A DNA stretch of 64,000 bases from Bosea sp. 685 (lineage in GTDB: Bacteria > Pseudomonadota > Alphaproteobacteria > Rhizobiales > Beijerinckiaceae), in the NCBI RefSeq assembly GCF_031884435.1, contig NZ_CP134779.1, positions 3,410,001-3,474,000 of the forward strand. Direction: 5' to 3'. The position numbers were made by a program, and so were the translations under genes. The notes beneath the pieces are model-generated. The model was not told the DNA's origin, searched no databases, and was given only the letters and a program-made list of their open reading frames with translations. Shown piece by piece: positions 8,448 to 16,088 of this stretch (positions are counted from its first letter, which is position 1; each line of letters starts with the position of its first letter).

Positions 8448-9473
8448 ATGCTGCGTTTCCTGACCCAGATGCCGGCCGACATGTCGTCGGATTCGCGCCG
8501 GCAACTGCTGAACGCCGTCACGGACCTGTTCTTGACCGACGACGAGCCCAGCGAACTCGCCAAGGAGCATTACGGCAAGATCGCGCTGCACGCGCTGCCC
8601 CGCCTCGAAAACGACGGCCGCAAGGACTATGCCGAGCAGGTCGCGGAATTGGAGAGCCTGCCGCGCGAGGTCGCGACCTCGCTGGCCGGCGACCCCGACA
8701 GCGAGGTCGCGCGCCTCGTGCTGAAGCTTTCGCCGGTGCTGACCGACGCCGATCTCGCCGCCATCGCCGTCAGCCAGTCGCAGCGCCATCTCGCCGCCAT
8801 CGCCGAACGCAGCCGGCTGTCCGAGAGCGTCACCGACATCCTGGTCGAGCGTGGCGACCGGGTCGTGCTCGAAACCGTCAGCGGCAATGAAGGCGCCAAT
8901 CTCTCCGACAAGGGCTTCGAGCGGCTGATCGAGCGCGGCGGCAGCGATGCCGGAATCGGCCTTGCCCTCTCGACGCGCTCCAATCTGAGCCCGAGCCGGG
9001 CCGACCGCGTGATGCGCATCGTCGAGGAGCTCAGCGACGAGAACGGGCTCTGGTCGAAGCCCAATGACGAGGCCGTGACGCTCGCGCGGCAGGCGCGCCA
9101 GCACCGGCTGGAAGTGAAGCTGCTGCTGGTCGATCTCGCCGCCGGCAAGCGTGCGCTCGACGATGTCGTCACCATGCTCGCCGAAGAGGACCGCGCCTAT
9201 CACCTGGCGCAGATCTTCGCGCAGGCCGGCGAGATCAGCATCGAGCAATCCCTGCGAATCCTGATGCAGCGCGACGTCAGCGGCATCGCCGTGCTGTGCC
9301 GCGCCCTGAATCTCGGCGCCCCCGCTTTTGAGGCGATCCTGACCTTGCGCGCACTACGCCTGATCTTCGCCAGGAAGGCCGCCGAAGACGATCTGAAGAG
9401 CTATATGAAGCTCGATTCAGCGACGGCGGAGCGCACGCTGCGCTTCCTCAAGCTCAAGCTGAAGCTGGCCTGA
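8448..9473 (+). CDS. DUF2336 domain protein, paralogue 2
   Basis: A 341-residue protein colinear with the one at 5080: AGDPDSEVARLVLKLSPVLTD, LSESVTDILVERGD, GNEGANLSDKGF and AEEDRAYHLAQI all recur in the same order. ATG 8448 (MLRFLTQ) is chosen because it aligns with the start of paralogue 1; the reading frame is open further upstream (from 8319) but that part has no counterpart. It lacks the charged C-terminal tail of paralogue 1. The function is unknown. The two copies flank the PepSY pair, suggesting a duplication followed by insertion, or insertion between tandem copies. Confidence 0.85.
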   Translation: MLRFLTQMPADMSSDSRRQLLNAVTDLFLTDDEPSELAKEHYGKIALHALPRLENDGRKDYAEQVAELESLPREVATSLAGDPDSEVARLVLKLSPVLTDADLAAIAVSQSQRHLAAIAERSRLSESVTDILVERGDRVVLETVSGNEGANLSDKGFERLIERGGSDAGIGLALSTRSNLSPSRADRVMRIVEELSDENGLWSKPNDEAVTLARQARQHRLEVKLLLVDLAAGKRALDDVVTMLAEEDRAYHLAQIFAQAGEISIEQSLRILMQRDVSGIAVLCRALNLGAPAFEAILTLRALRLIFARKAAEDDLKSYMKLDSATAERTLRFLKLKLKLA

Positions 9474-9565
9474 GCCGCAGCCGGCAGGCGACCCGCCACA
9501 AAACCGCGACAATCGCCGCCCTTTCTGGTAGACGTTCCACGGTTGGCCGCGAGGATACCTTCGAC

Positions 9566-10171
9566 GTGAGATGTTCGCTTCTCTCCGGCGCGTTATGCGC
9601 GGTCGCCTTGAGCGCGGCGAGCGCTCAGGCGCAGGTCTTCCTGCCCTTCAACACTTTCGACGCCCTGCCCTCCTTCGCCTGGTCGGAGCCGACGCTCGCG
9701 CCCGGCGGCGTGAAGTGGGAGGGCAACTATGCCCGCATCTCCAGCGGTTTCCAGGTGACGAGCTCGAAGCGGCTCGGCACCTCGGCCGGCCCGACCTTCG
9801 GGCTCGAGGCCGGGACGATGCGTCGCGACGGAAATTTCGTCTATGGCATCGTCGGCGCGCTGCAATACATGCCCGCGATCGGCGGCTACGGCACGCCGAG
9901 CTTCGGCAATGTCGCCTATACCCGCGACTTCGCCGGTGCCTTCCAGATCAAGGCCGGCGTGCTCGCGACGCCCGATGTCCTGCTCTACACCAAGGTCGGC
10001 ATGTCGGCAGCCAACGAGACGCTGCGCTTCGGAGGCTCGCCCTGGTCGGCCCCGTTCTCGCGCTCGGATATCGCGGTCAGGCCCGAGGCCTATGTCGGTG
10101 CCGAATGGGCGGTGACGAACAATCTGACGCTCGGACTCGAAGTCGGCGTCGTCGGACAGGCGATCCGCTGA
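9566..10171 (+). CDS. Probable outer-membrane beta-barrel protein
   Basis: A 201-residue protein with a clear signal peptide (RCSLLSGALCAVALSAASAQA, cleavage after about residue 22) and alternating strands ending in a conserved aromatic/hydrophobic pattern (PEAYVGAEWAVTNNLTLGLEVGVVG), as in small Omp25/OmpW-like barrels of Hyphomicrobiales. It starts at GTG 9566. It is monocistronic between the DUF2336 gene and convergent parC. Specific function unknown. Confidence 0.7.
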   Translation: MRCSLLSGALCAVALSAASAQAQVFLPFNTFDALPSFAWSEPTLAPGGVKWEGNYARISSGFQVTSSKRLGTSAGPTFGLEAGTMRRDGNFVYGIVGALQYMPAIGGYGTPSFGNVAYTRDFAGAFQIKAGVLATPDVLLYTKVGMSAANETLRFGGSPWSAPFSRSDIAVRPEAYVGAEWAVTNNLTLGLEVGVVGQAIR

Positions 10172-10243
10172 AGCGGCTGCCAATCTGATTCAGGTCGCTT
10201 GGGATTTGAATCAAGAACAGCAGGCAAGTCCTTGAGCGAAGGC

Positions 10244-10307
10244 GTCATTCTCGGGCTTGACCCGAGAATCCCCGGCAAGAGATTCTCGGGTCAAGCCCGA
10301 GAATGAC
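10244..10307. repeat. Palindromic intergenic repeat (GTCATTCTCGGG type)
   Basis: A perfect 26-bp inverted repeat (10244-10269 with 10282-10307, 12-nt loop) lies between the convergent barrel-protein gene and parC. Related palindromes with the same GTCAT...ATGAC frame are at 29637-29717, 38471-38575 and 57805-57896, and split by an IS at 54170-55425. Such REP-like sequences could terminate transcription from both sides. Confidence 0.9.
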
Positions 10308-10315
10308 GGAGTGGC

Positions 10316-12562
10316 CTACCCCCCGAACTTGTTGTTCTTGGCGAAGCCTTTCGGTGGCAGGCGGCCGGATTCGCCGCGGTGGCCGAGCCATTCCATCAGC
10401 TCGCTCTGCGCTACCGTCCAGGTCCGGCCCGAGGTGTCGCGCCAGGTCAAGCCGTCCGCCAGCTTGAAGACCTTGGCGTCGGAAACGCCGCCATCCTTGT
10501 AGCGCTGCAGGCGCACGCCCTTGCCGCGCGCCATCTCGGCCACTTCCGAAATCGGGAAGCAGTTGAGCTTGCGGTTCTCGCCGATGATCGCGACGTGGTC
10601 ACCCTCCGCCGGCACGGCGAGCAGGGCGGACACCGGCGTCTCGACGTTGAGCACCTGGCGGCCCTTGCGGGTGTTGGCCACGACATCGTCGGTCGAGGCG
10701 ATGAAGCCGCGCCCATCCGTCGTCACCATCAGGAGCTTCAACCCCGGCCGATACGGGAAGGCCGAGACGATCTCGGCGGTCTCCTCCAGCTCGATCATCA
10801 GGCGAATCGGATCGCCGAAGCCGCGCCCGCCAGGAAGCTTGGAAGCCTCCAGCGTGAAGACCTTGCCGTTTGAGGTCAGCACCAGGAGCTTGGCCGTCGT
10901 CTCCGTGAAGAACGCCGTCTTCAGCCCGTCATCACCCTTGAAGGTCAGCGTCGACTGATCCTGGACATGGCCCTTCAGCGCCCGGATCCAGCCCTTCTTC
11001 GAGATCACCACCGTCACCGGCTCGCGCTCGACCATGGCCTGGGTCAGGTCGACATCGGTCGTGTCGGGCATGTCGGCGAAGGAGGTGCGGCGCTTTCCGA
11101 TCGCGGTCTCGGGGCCGAAGAGCTTCTTCACCTCGCGGATATCGTGCTGGATGAGCTTCCACTGGACCGGCTCCGATCCCAGCAGCTCCTCGATCTGGCC
11201 CTTCTCCTTGGTCAATTCGTCGAGCTCGGTCTTGAGCTGCATCTCCTCCAGCTTGCGCAGCGAACGCAGCCGGGTGTCGAGAATCGCGTTGGCCTGGAGC
11301 TCGGAGAGCTCGAAGAAGCGCATCAGCTCGACCTTGGGCTCATCCTCCTCGCGGATGATCTTGATGACGCGATCGAGGTCGAGATAGACGATCAGGAGGC
11401 CGCGCAGGATCTCCAGCCGCTTGTCGATCTGGCCGAGCCGGAAGCGCGAGCGGCGCAGCAGCACCTCGCGGCGATGGTCGAGCCAGGCGCGCAGGGTCTC
11501 GTTGAGGCCGAGCACGCGCGGCACCAGGCCGCCGGTCAGCACGTTCATGTTCATCGAGATGCGCGCCTCCAGCTCCGAGAGCCGGAAGAGCGATTCCATC
11601 ATCAGATTGGGATCGACATTGCGGGCGCGCGGCTCGATGACGACGCGGATGTCCTCGGCCGACTCGTCGCGCAGATCCGCGACCAATGGCAGCTTCTTGT
11701 CGTTGAGCAGCTCGGCGATCTTCTCGATCAGCCGGCCCTTCTGGACCATGTAGGGGATCTCGGTGACGACGACTTGCCAGGCGCCGCGCTCCAGATCCTC
11801 CTTGACCCAGCGCGCCCGGGTGCGGAAGGCGCCGCGCCCGGTGCGATAAGTCTCGGCCATCGAGGCCCGGGTCTCGACGATGATGCCGCCAGTGGGAAAA
11901 TCAGGCCCCTGCACGAAGGTCATCAACTGCTCGGAGGTCGTGTCCGGGTGCTGGATCAGATAGAGCGCCGCGTCGCAGAGTTCGGCGGCGTTATGCGGCG
12001 GGATCGAGGTCGCCATGCCGACCGCGATGCCTTGCGAACCATTGGCGAGCAGGTTCGGGAAGGCGGCGGGGAGGACGATGGGCTCCTCGTCCTCCCCGTT
12101 GTAAGTCTCGCGGAAGTCGACCGCGTCCTCCTCGATACCGTCGAGCAGGAGGCGCGCGACCTCGGTCATGCGCGCTTCGGTGTAGCGATAGGCGGCGGCG
12201 TTATCGCCGTCGATATTGCCGAAATTGCCCTGCCCATCGACGAGCGGGTAGCGCTGGGCGAAATCCTGGGCGAGGCGCACCAGCGCGTCATAGACCGACT
12301 GGTCGCCATGCGGGTGGAACTTACCGATGACGTCGCCGACGATGCGGGCGCATTTCTTGTGGACCTGGCCGGGGTCGAGCCGGAGCAGCCGCATGGCGTG
12401 CAGGATGCGGCGATGGACCGGCTTCAGGCCGTCGCGCACATCCGGCAGGGCGCGCTGCGTGATGGTGGAGAGCGCATAGGCGAGATAGCGCTCTTCCAGC
12501 GCCGTCTTCAGATCGATGCGCTCGGATTCGTCCTCCGGCGGCGGCTCGACAGGCTTGCCCAT
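10316..12562 (-). CDS. parC: DNA topoisomerase IV subunit A
   Basis: A 748-residue type IIA topoisomerase A subunit, which decatenates daughter chromosomes together with ParE. The N-terminal breakage domain shows [21 protein letters not shown], the quinolone-region motif [20 protein letters not shown] and the catalytic tyrosine in YRYTEARM. The C-terminal beta-propeller follows, without the GyrA-box, which together with the length favours ParC over GyrA. At the position of E. coli Ser80 the sequence has Gln (HPHGDQ), a normal variant in alphaproteobacteria as far as I know. It ends with TAG next to a palindromic repeat. Confidence 0.95.
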   Translation of the reverse strand: MGKPVEPPPEDESERIDLKTALEERYLAYALSTITQRALPDVRDGLKPVHRRILHAMRLLRLDPGQVHKKCARIVGDVIGKFHPHGDQSVYDALVRLAQDFAQRYPLVDGQGNFGNIDGDNAAAYRYTEARMTEVARLLLDGIEEDAVDFRETYNGEDEEPIVLPAAFPNLLANGSQGIAVGMATSIPPHNAAELCDAALYLIQHPDTTSEQLMTFVQGPDFPTGGIIVETRASMAETYRTGRGAFRTRARWVKEDLERGAWQVVVTEIPYMVQKGRLIEKIAELLNDKKLPLVADLRDESAEDIRVVIEPRARNVDPNLMMESLFRLSELEARISMNMNVLTGGLVPRVLGLNETLRAWLDHRREVLLRRSRFRLGQIDKRLEILRGLLIVYLDLDRVIKIIREEDEPKVELMRFFELSELQANAILDTRLRSLRKLEEMQLKTELDELTKEKGQIEELLGSEPVQWKLIQHDIREVKKLFGPETAIGKRRTSFADMPDTTDVDLTQAMVEREPVTVVISKKGWIRALKGHVQDQSTLTFKGDDGLKTAFFTETTAKLLVLTSNGKVFTLEASKLPGGRGFGDPIRLMIELEETAEIVSAFPYRPGLKLLMVTTDGRGFIASTDDVVANTRKGRQVLNVETPVSALLAVPAEGDHVAIIGENRKLNCFPISEVAEMARGKGVRLQRYKDGGVSDAKVFKLADGLTWRDTSGRTWTVAQSELMEWLGHRGESGRLPPKGFAKNNKFGG

Positions 12563-12599
12563 GGGAATACCTTACCAACTCTCAGTGCGATCCACTCCA

Positions 12600-12714
12600 C
12601 AGCCCTCATCCTGAGAAGCCGCGCAAGCGGCGTCTCGAAGGATGTTCCAGAAGGCGCTGGCTGGAGCATCCTTCGAGACGCACTCCTGCGGAGTGCTCCT
12701 CAGGATGAGGGCTG
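12600..12714. repeat. Palindromic intergenic repeat (CCTCATCCTGAG type)
   Basis: Inverted repeat with outer arms 12600-12615 (CAGCCCTCATCCTGAG) and 12698-12713, and inner arms built from GTCTCGAAGGATG and CATCCTTCGAGACG. It lies upstream of parC between parC and recO. This motif type is a common REP-like family in Bosea and related genera. Confidence 0.85.
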
Positions 12715-12799
12715 AGGGAAACGGCGCGAATCACTTCGCATGACGATGCCGGCTGCGTATAGCTTTCGCCAAGCGGACAAGCCCGCAAACACGGAAAAA

Positions 12800-13528
12800 T
12801 CAGTGGATTTTCGTCGCCAGCTCGACCAGTCGCGCCCGCTCGGCCGGCTCAGTCAGGCCACGCGGCTCGTAGAGATGGCGGCGCAGGAAGAAGCCGGTCA
12901 GCGCGAAGCCCGCCGCGATGTCGGCCGCAGTCGGCGCGCGAGCGCCCTGCCCCTCCCAGAGGAAGGCTGGAAGCGCGAGCAGGCGATCGCGATAGGGCTC
13001 GGCCGCACGGCTGCTGACCGCCTTGCCGGATTTCGGCGAGACATGGCTGAGATCATCCATCGCCCCCGTCACCGCGCAGCGGGTGAGATCGAGGCCGAAG
13101 CCCAGCTCCGACAACATCGCCACCTCGAAACGCACCACCAGCGCCGGCGCCAGGCGTGGTTCGTCGAGATGCTGGATCAGGACGGCAAGCCCCTCATGCA
13201 GCGCCGGATGGGGATCGCGCTCCGGCAGCAGGCGCAGCAGCGCCGCGACCGTCGCCAGCCCATAGAGCGCGACCGGCGCCTCGATCAAGCGCGCCGCATG
13301 TGATTTCAGCAGTTCGACCTTGTACTCGCCGAGATGTTCGTCAAGCCGCGCCCGCCAGGTCAGCGAGACGGCGTTGCCGGGCTGGAGCGAGGCCTGCACC
13401 TTCGACGAGCGGCCGCCGCGCACGAGGCCGAGATGGCGGCCATGCGCGAGCGTCATCACCTCCAGGATCACGGAGCTTTCGCCATGCTGGCGCTGCCCGA
13501 TGATCGTGCCTTCGTCGGTCCATTCCAT
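12800..13528 (-). CDS. recO: DNA repair protein RecO
   Basis: A 242-residue RecO, which loads RecA at gaps in the RecFOR pathway. The N-terminal OB-fold starts MEWTDEGTIIGQRQHGESSVILEV and contains GRHLGLVRGG; the C-terminal helical part has FEVAMLSELGFGLDL, the segment that carries the zinc site in other RecO proteins. Here CAVTG remains, but a complete set of four zinc cysteines is not visible. ATG 13528 gives the usual start; the longer open frame to 13651 is unlikely. In related genomes recO sits between era and parC; here it is next to parC only. Confidence 0.93.
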   Translation of the reverse strand: MEWTDEGTIIGQRQHGESSVILEVMTLAHGRHLGLVRGGRSSKVQASLQPGNAVSLTWRARLDEHLGEYKVELLKSHAARLIEAPVALYGLATVAALLRLLPERDPHPALHEGLAVLIQHLDEPRLAPALVVRFEVAMLSELGFGLDLTRCAVTGAMDDLSHVSPKSGKAVSSRAAEPYRDRLLALPAFLWEGQGARAPTAADIAAGFALTGFFLRRHLYEPRGLTEPAERARLVELATKIH

Positions 13529-13730
13529 CGGCGCAGTTAGAGCAGGATGCGCGAGAGTTTCCAGCATTTCCGTAGGCAGCCCTGGCCATGACTGGAGCCT
13601 GCACCTTGCGCCTCGCGCTCGACACCATCGCCGCGACGCATGCCCGGCCAATTGCCCGACGTCGGCACCTCAGGCATTGCGGATGCTCTCACTCTTTGGA
13701 TGAGAGCCGTCACAAGCCTGAGGACCGGCC

Positions 13731-14489
13731 ATGGATCTCGATCTCGCTTCACGAACCGCTCTCGTCACCGGGGCAAGCTCGGGCATCGGCGCCGGCATCG
13801 CCCGCGTGCTCGCCGGGGAAGGCGCCCATGTCACTGTCACGGCGCGGCGTGGCGAGCTTCTGGAAAGACTCATGCAGGAGATCACGGCTGCCGGCGGGCG
13901 GCCTCCGGCGATCGTGCTCGGCGACATCACGGATGCCGGCGATGTCGCCCGCATCGCCAGCGAGGCGACGGCAGCACTCGGCCGGATCGACATCCTGGTC
14001 AACAGCGCCGGGGGCTCGAGGCCGATCTCGACCGATGCCGCTGATGCCGCCTGGGACGAGGCCTTCGCCCTCAACTTCACTGCCGCGCGCCGCTTGACCG
14101 AGGCCGTGCTGCCGGCGATGCGGGCGAGGAAATGGGGCCGGATCGTCAATATCAGCGGCTCGATGGAGCCGCGCAGCCTGAACGCGGCGAGCGCGGCCAA
14201 GGCCGCGCTGCATCTCTGGGCGAAGGGGCTGTCCTGCGATGTCGCCGCCGAGGGCGTCACCATCAACACGATCCCGCCCGGCCGGATCAACAGCGAGCAA
14301 ATCCTCAACAAGCTGCACCCCACGGAGGAAGGCCGCCAGGCCTTCATCGCCCGCAACATCCCGGCCGGCTATTTCGGCGAGCCCGAGGATATCGGGCATC
14401 TCGTGGCCTTCCTGGCCTCGCCGCAGGCGCGCTACATCACCGGCGCCGTCATCCCCGTCGATGGCGGCATGCACTTCTTCGCGCATTGA
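13731..14489 (+). CDS. SDR family protein lacking the catalytic tyrosine
   Basis: A 252-residue short-chain dehydrogenase/reductase fold. The NAD(P) motif TGASSGIG is at residues 13-20, NSAGG at 91-95, the serine region NISGS at 140-144, and the catalytic lysine candidate is Lys157. The tyrosine of YxxxK is replaced by Ala153 (NAASAAKAAL). The C-terminal end (GAVIPVDGGMHFF) is normal. With the tyrosine gone, ordinary alcohol/ketone chemistry is doubtful; a different reaction or a binding role is possible. It is followed convergently by another SDR with an intact motif. Confidence 0.85.
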   Translation: MDLDLASRTALVTGASSGIGAGIARVLAGEGAHVTVTARRGELLERLMQEITAAGGRPPAIVLGDITDAGDVARIASEATAALGRIDILVNSAGGSRPISTDAADAAWDEAFALNFTAARRLTEAVLPAMRARKWGRIVNISGSMEPRSLNAASAAKAALHLWAKGLSCDVAAEGVTINTIPPGRINSEQILNKLHPTEEGRQAFIARNIPAGYFGEPEDIGHLVAFLASPQARYITGAVIPVDGGMHFFAH

Positions 14490-14504
14490 GGCTTGGCCGC
14501 CCCC

Positions 14505-15299
14505 TCAGCGCGCTCCGGCCGCATAGCGCTCCGCCGGGTGGGCGTTTGGAAAGTTCGGGATCATGGCGCGGCGCGCCGCGTCATAGGCATTCCACTGCTC
14601 GACATCGGGAAGCGGCGGAATCGTGATCGTCTCGCGCCGATCGAAGCCGATCAGGGCGGCATCGACGAGATCGTCCACATTCATCACGCCCGAGAGCTGG
14701 TTGACGTCGCGGCCTGAACGCTCCCAGATTTCCGTGCGCGTCGCAGCCGGCAACACCGCCTGCACATAGATGCCGCGCTGGCCGAGTTCGGCCGTCAGCG
14801 CCTGCGACATGGCGATGACGAAGGCTTTCGTCGCACCATAGACGCCAAGCGGCATCTCGGGAGCGAGGCCGACGACCGAGGCGATGTTGATGATGGCGCC
14901 GCCGCCACGCGCAAGCATGCCAGGGATCACGGCCGCCGTCAGGCGCGTCACGGCTGTGACGTTAAGGCGGATCAACCCTTCGAACCTGTCAGGGTCGGCC
15001 TGCTCGAAACTGCCTTGGCCGGCCGCGCCGGCATTGTTGACCAAAAGGCCGATGGACGCGTCCTCGCGCAACCGCGCCTCGACCGCCCGCAGCTGTTCGG
15101 CATCGGTCAGGTCGGCCGGCACGACATCGATCTCGACGCCGGTCTCAGCCCTGAGGCGGGTGGCCAGAGCACTGAGCCGATCCTTGTCGCGCGCCACCAG
15201 GACGAGAGCGTGGCCGCGGCGAGCGAGCCGGTCGGCATAGACGGCACCGATGCCGGTCGAGGCGCCGGTGATGAGGGCGGTTGGACGATGGTCGGACAT
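14505..15299 (-). CDS. SDR family NAD(P)-dependent oxidoreductase
   Basis: A 264-residue classical SDR: TGASTGIG at residues 11-18, NNAGAAGQG, the serine in NIASVVGLAP and the intact YGATK motif. Substrate unknown. It is divergent from the TetR gene at 15440, and the shared 140-bp region carries a 14-bp palindrome, so it is probably the regulator's target. Confidence 0.9.
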   Translation of the reverse strand: MSDHRPTALITGASTGIGAVYADRLARRGHALVLVARDKDRLSALATRLRAETGVEIDVVPADLTDAEQLRAVEARLREDASIGLLVNNAGAAGQGSFEQADPDRFEGLIRLNVTAVTRLTAAVIPGMLARGGGAIINIASVVGLAPEMPLGVYGATKAFVIAMSQALTAELGQRGIYVQAVLPAATRTEIWERSGRDVNQLSGVMNVDDLVDAALIGFDRRETITIPPLPDVEQWNAYDAARRAMIPNFPNAHPAERYAAGAR

Positions 15300-15365
15300 G
15301 AGCGTGGCTCCTGGGCCTGGCTGCGAAGACGAGCCTTGATGTGGGTCGCCTCCAATCTCATTTCA

Positions 15366-15379
15366 ATGATGATCATCAT
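15366..15379. promoter_or_regulatory. Candidate TetR operator, perfect 14-bp palindrome
   Basis: ATGATGATCATCAT reads the same on both strands and sits midway between the divergent SDR gene (start 15299) and the TetR gene (start 15440). A second related half, GATGATCGCCATC, follows at about 15394. Location and symmetry suit autoregulation and control of the SDR. Confidence 0.5.
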
Positions 15380-15439
15380 CATTATTGAGTTTTGATGATC
15401 GCCATCAGCTATGGTGTCAAGCGACGAGGAGGACCGGAC

Positions 15440-15991
15440 ATGAAGATCAGCCGCGACAAGCTGGTGGAGAACAGGCGCAGGATTCTCGATGCGGCCGCGC
15501 GGCTGTTTCGCGAGCGCGGCTTCGAAGCGGTCACCGTCGCGGAGGTGATGAAGGCCGCCGAGCTGACGCATGGCGCCTTCTACAACCACTTCGAATCCAA
15601 GGACGACCTGATCGCCAAGGCCTTCGCGCATGTCCTGCTGCCGGCGCCGGAAAACGACCGCTTCGCGGAGATGGAGTTCGCGGAGTTCGCACGGTCCTAT
15701 CTGAGCGCGGCACATCGCGATGATCGCGGCAGCGGCTGCATGTTCGGCGCGCTGGGCACCGAGGCCGCGCGCTGCAACGACGAGACGCGCCAGGTCATGA
15801 CCGAGGCCGTACGAAAGCAGATAGACCGGTTCTCGACGACGGCACCGGGCGAAACCGCGCAGGAGCGGCGCCGAGCCGCCATGGCGCGCTGGTCGGCGAT
15901 GGTTGGCGCGGTGATCCTGGCGCGGACGGTCGACGACCCCGCGCTTTCAGACGAATTGCTCTCAGCGACGCTGGACGCTGTCGAGGCCTGA
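15440..15991 (+). CDS. TetR/AcrR family transcriptional regulator
   Basis: A 183-residue regulator. The N-terminal helix-turn-helix is clear (RRRILDAAARLFRERGFEAVTVAEVMKAAELTHGAFYNHFESKDDLIAKAF in outline; key part THGAFYNHFESKDDL). The C-terminal ligand domain resembles the subfamily with GCMFGALGTEAAR. ATG 15440 is chosen because GAGGAGG lies 9 nt upstream; the frame is open to 15392 but without a ribosome site. Probably represses the divergent SDR. Confidence 0.92.
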   Translation: MKISRDKLVENRRRILDAAARLFRERGFEAVTVAEVMKAAELTHGAFYNHFESKDDLIAKAFAHVLLPAPENDRFAEMEFAEFARSYLSAAHRDDRGSGCMFGALGTEAARCNDETRQVMTEAVRKQIDRFSTTAPGETAQERRRAAMARWSAMVGAVILARTVDDPALSDELLSATLDAVEA

Positions 15992-16002
15992 CGGGCGGTT
16001 GC

Positions 16003-16088
16003 CGGCCGTCATTGCGAGCGCAGCGAAGCAATCCAGGGGGCGTAGAGCGAGACCTCTGGATTGCTTCAAGCTGATCGAAAACGCTCTA
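16003..16088. repeat. Intergenic repeat at the 3' end of rsh
   Basis: Contains the inverted repeat GAAGCAATCCAG / CTGGATTGCTTC (16025-16036, 16056-16067) of the common 'GTCATTGCGAGCG-AAGCAATCC' type, then GATCGAAAACGCTCTA, which equals the terminal segment of the repeats at 2501 and 36521. The last three bases are the rsh stop codon (TAG on the minus strand). Confidence 0.8.

Noticed and set aside
10967..12715. 582-codon open frame opposite parC
   Set aside because: Antisense shadow of parC with low-complexity composition rich in Leu, Asp, Arg and Gln.
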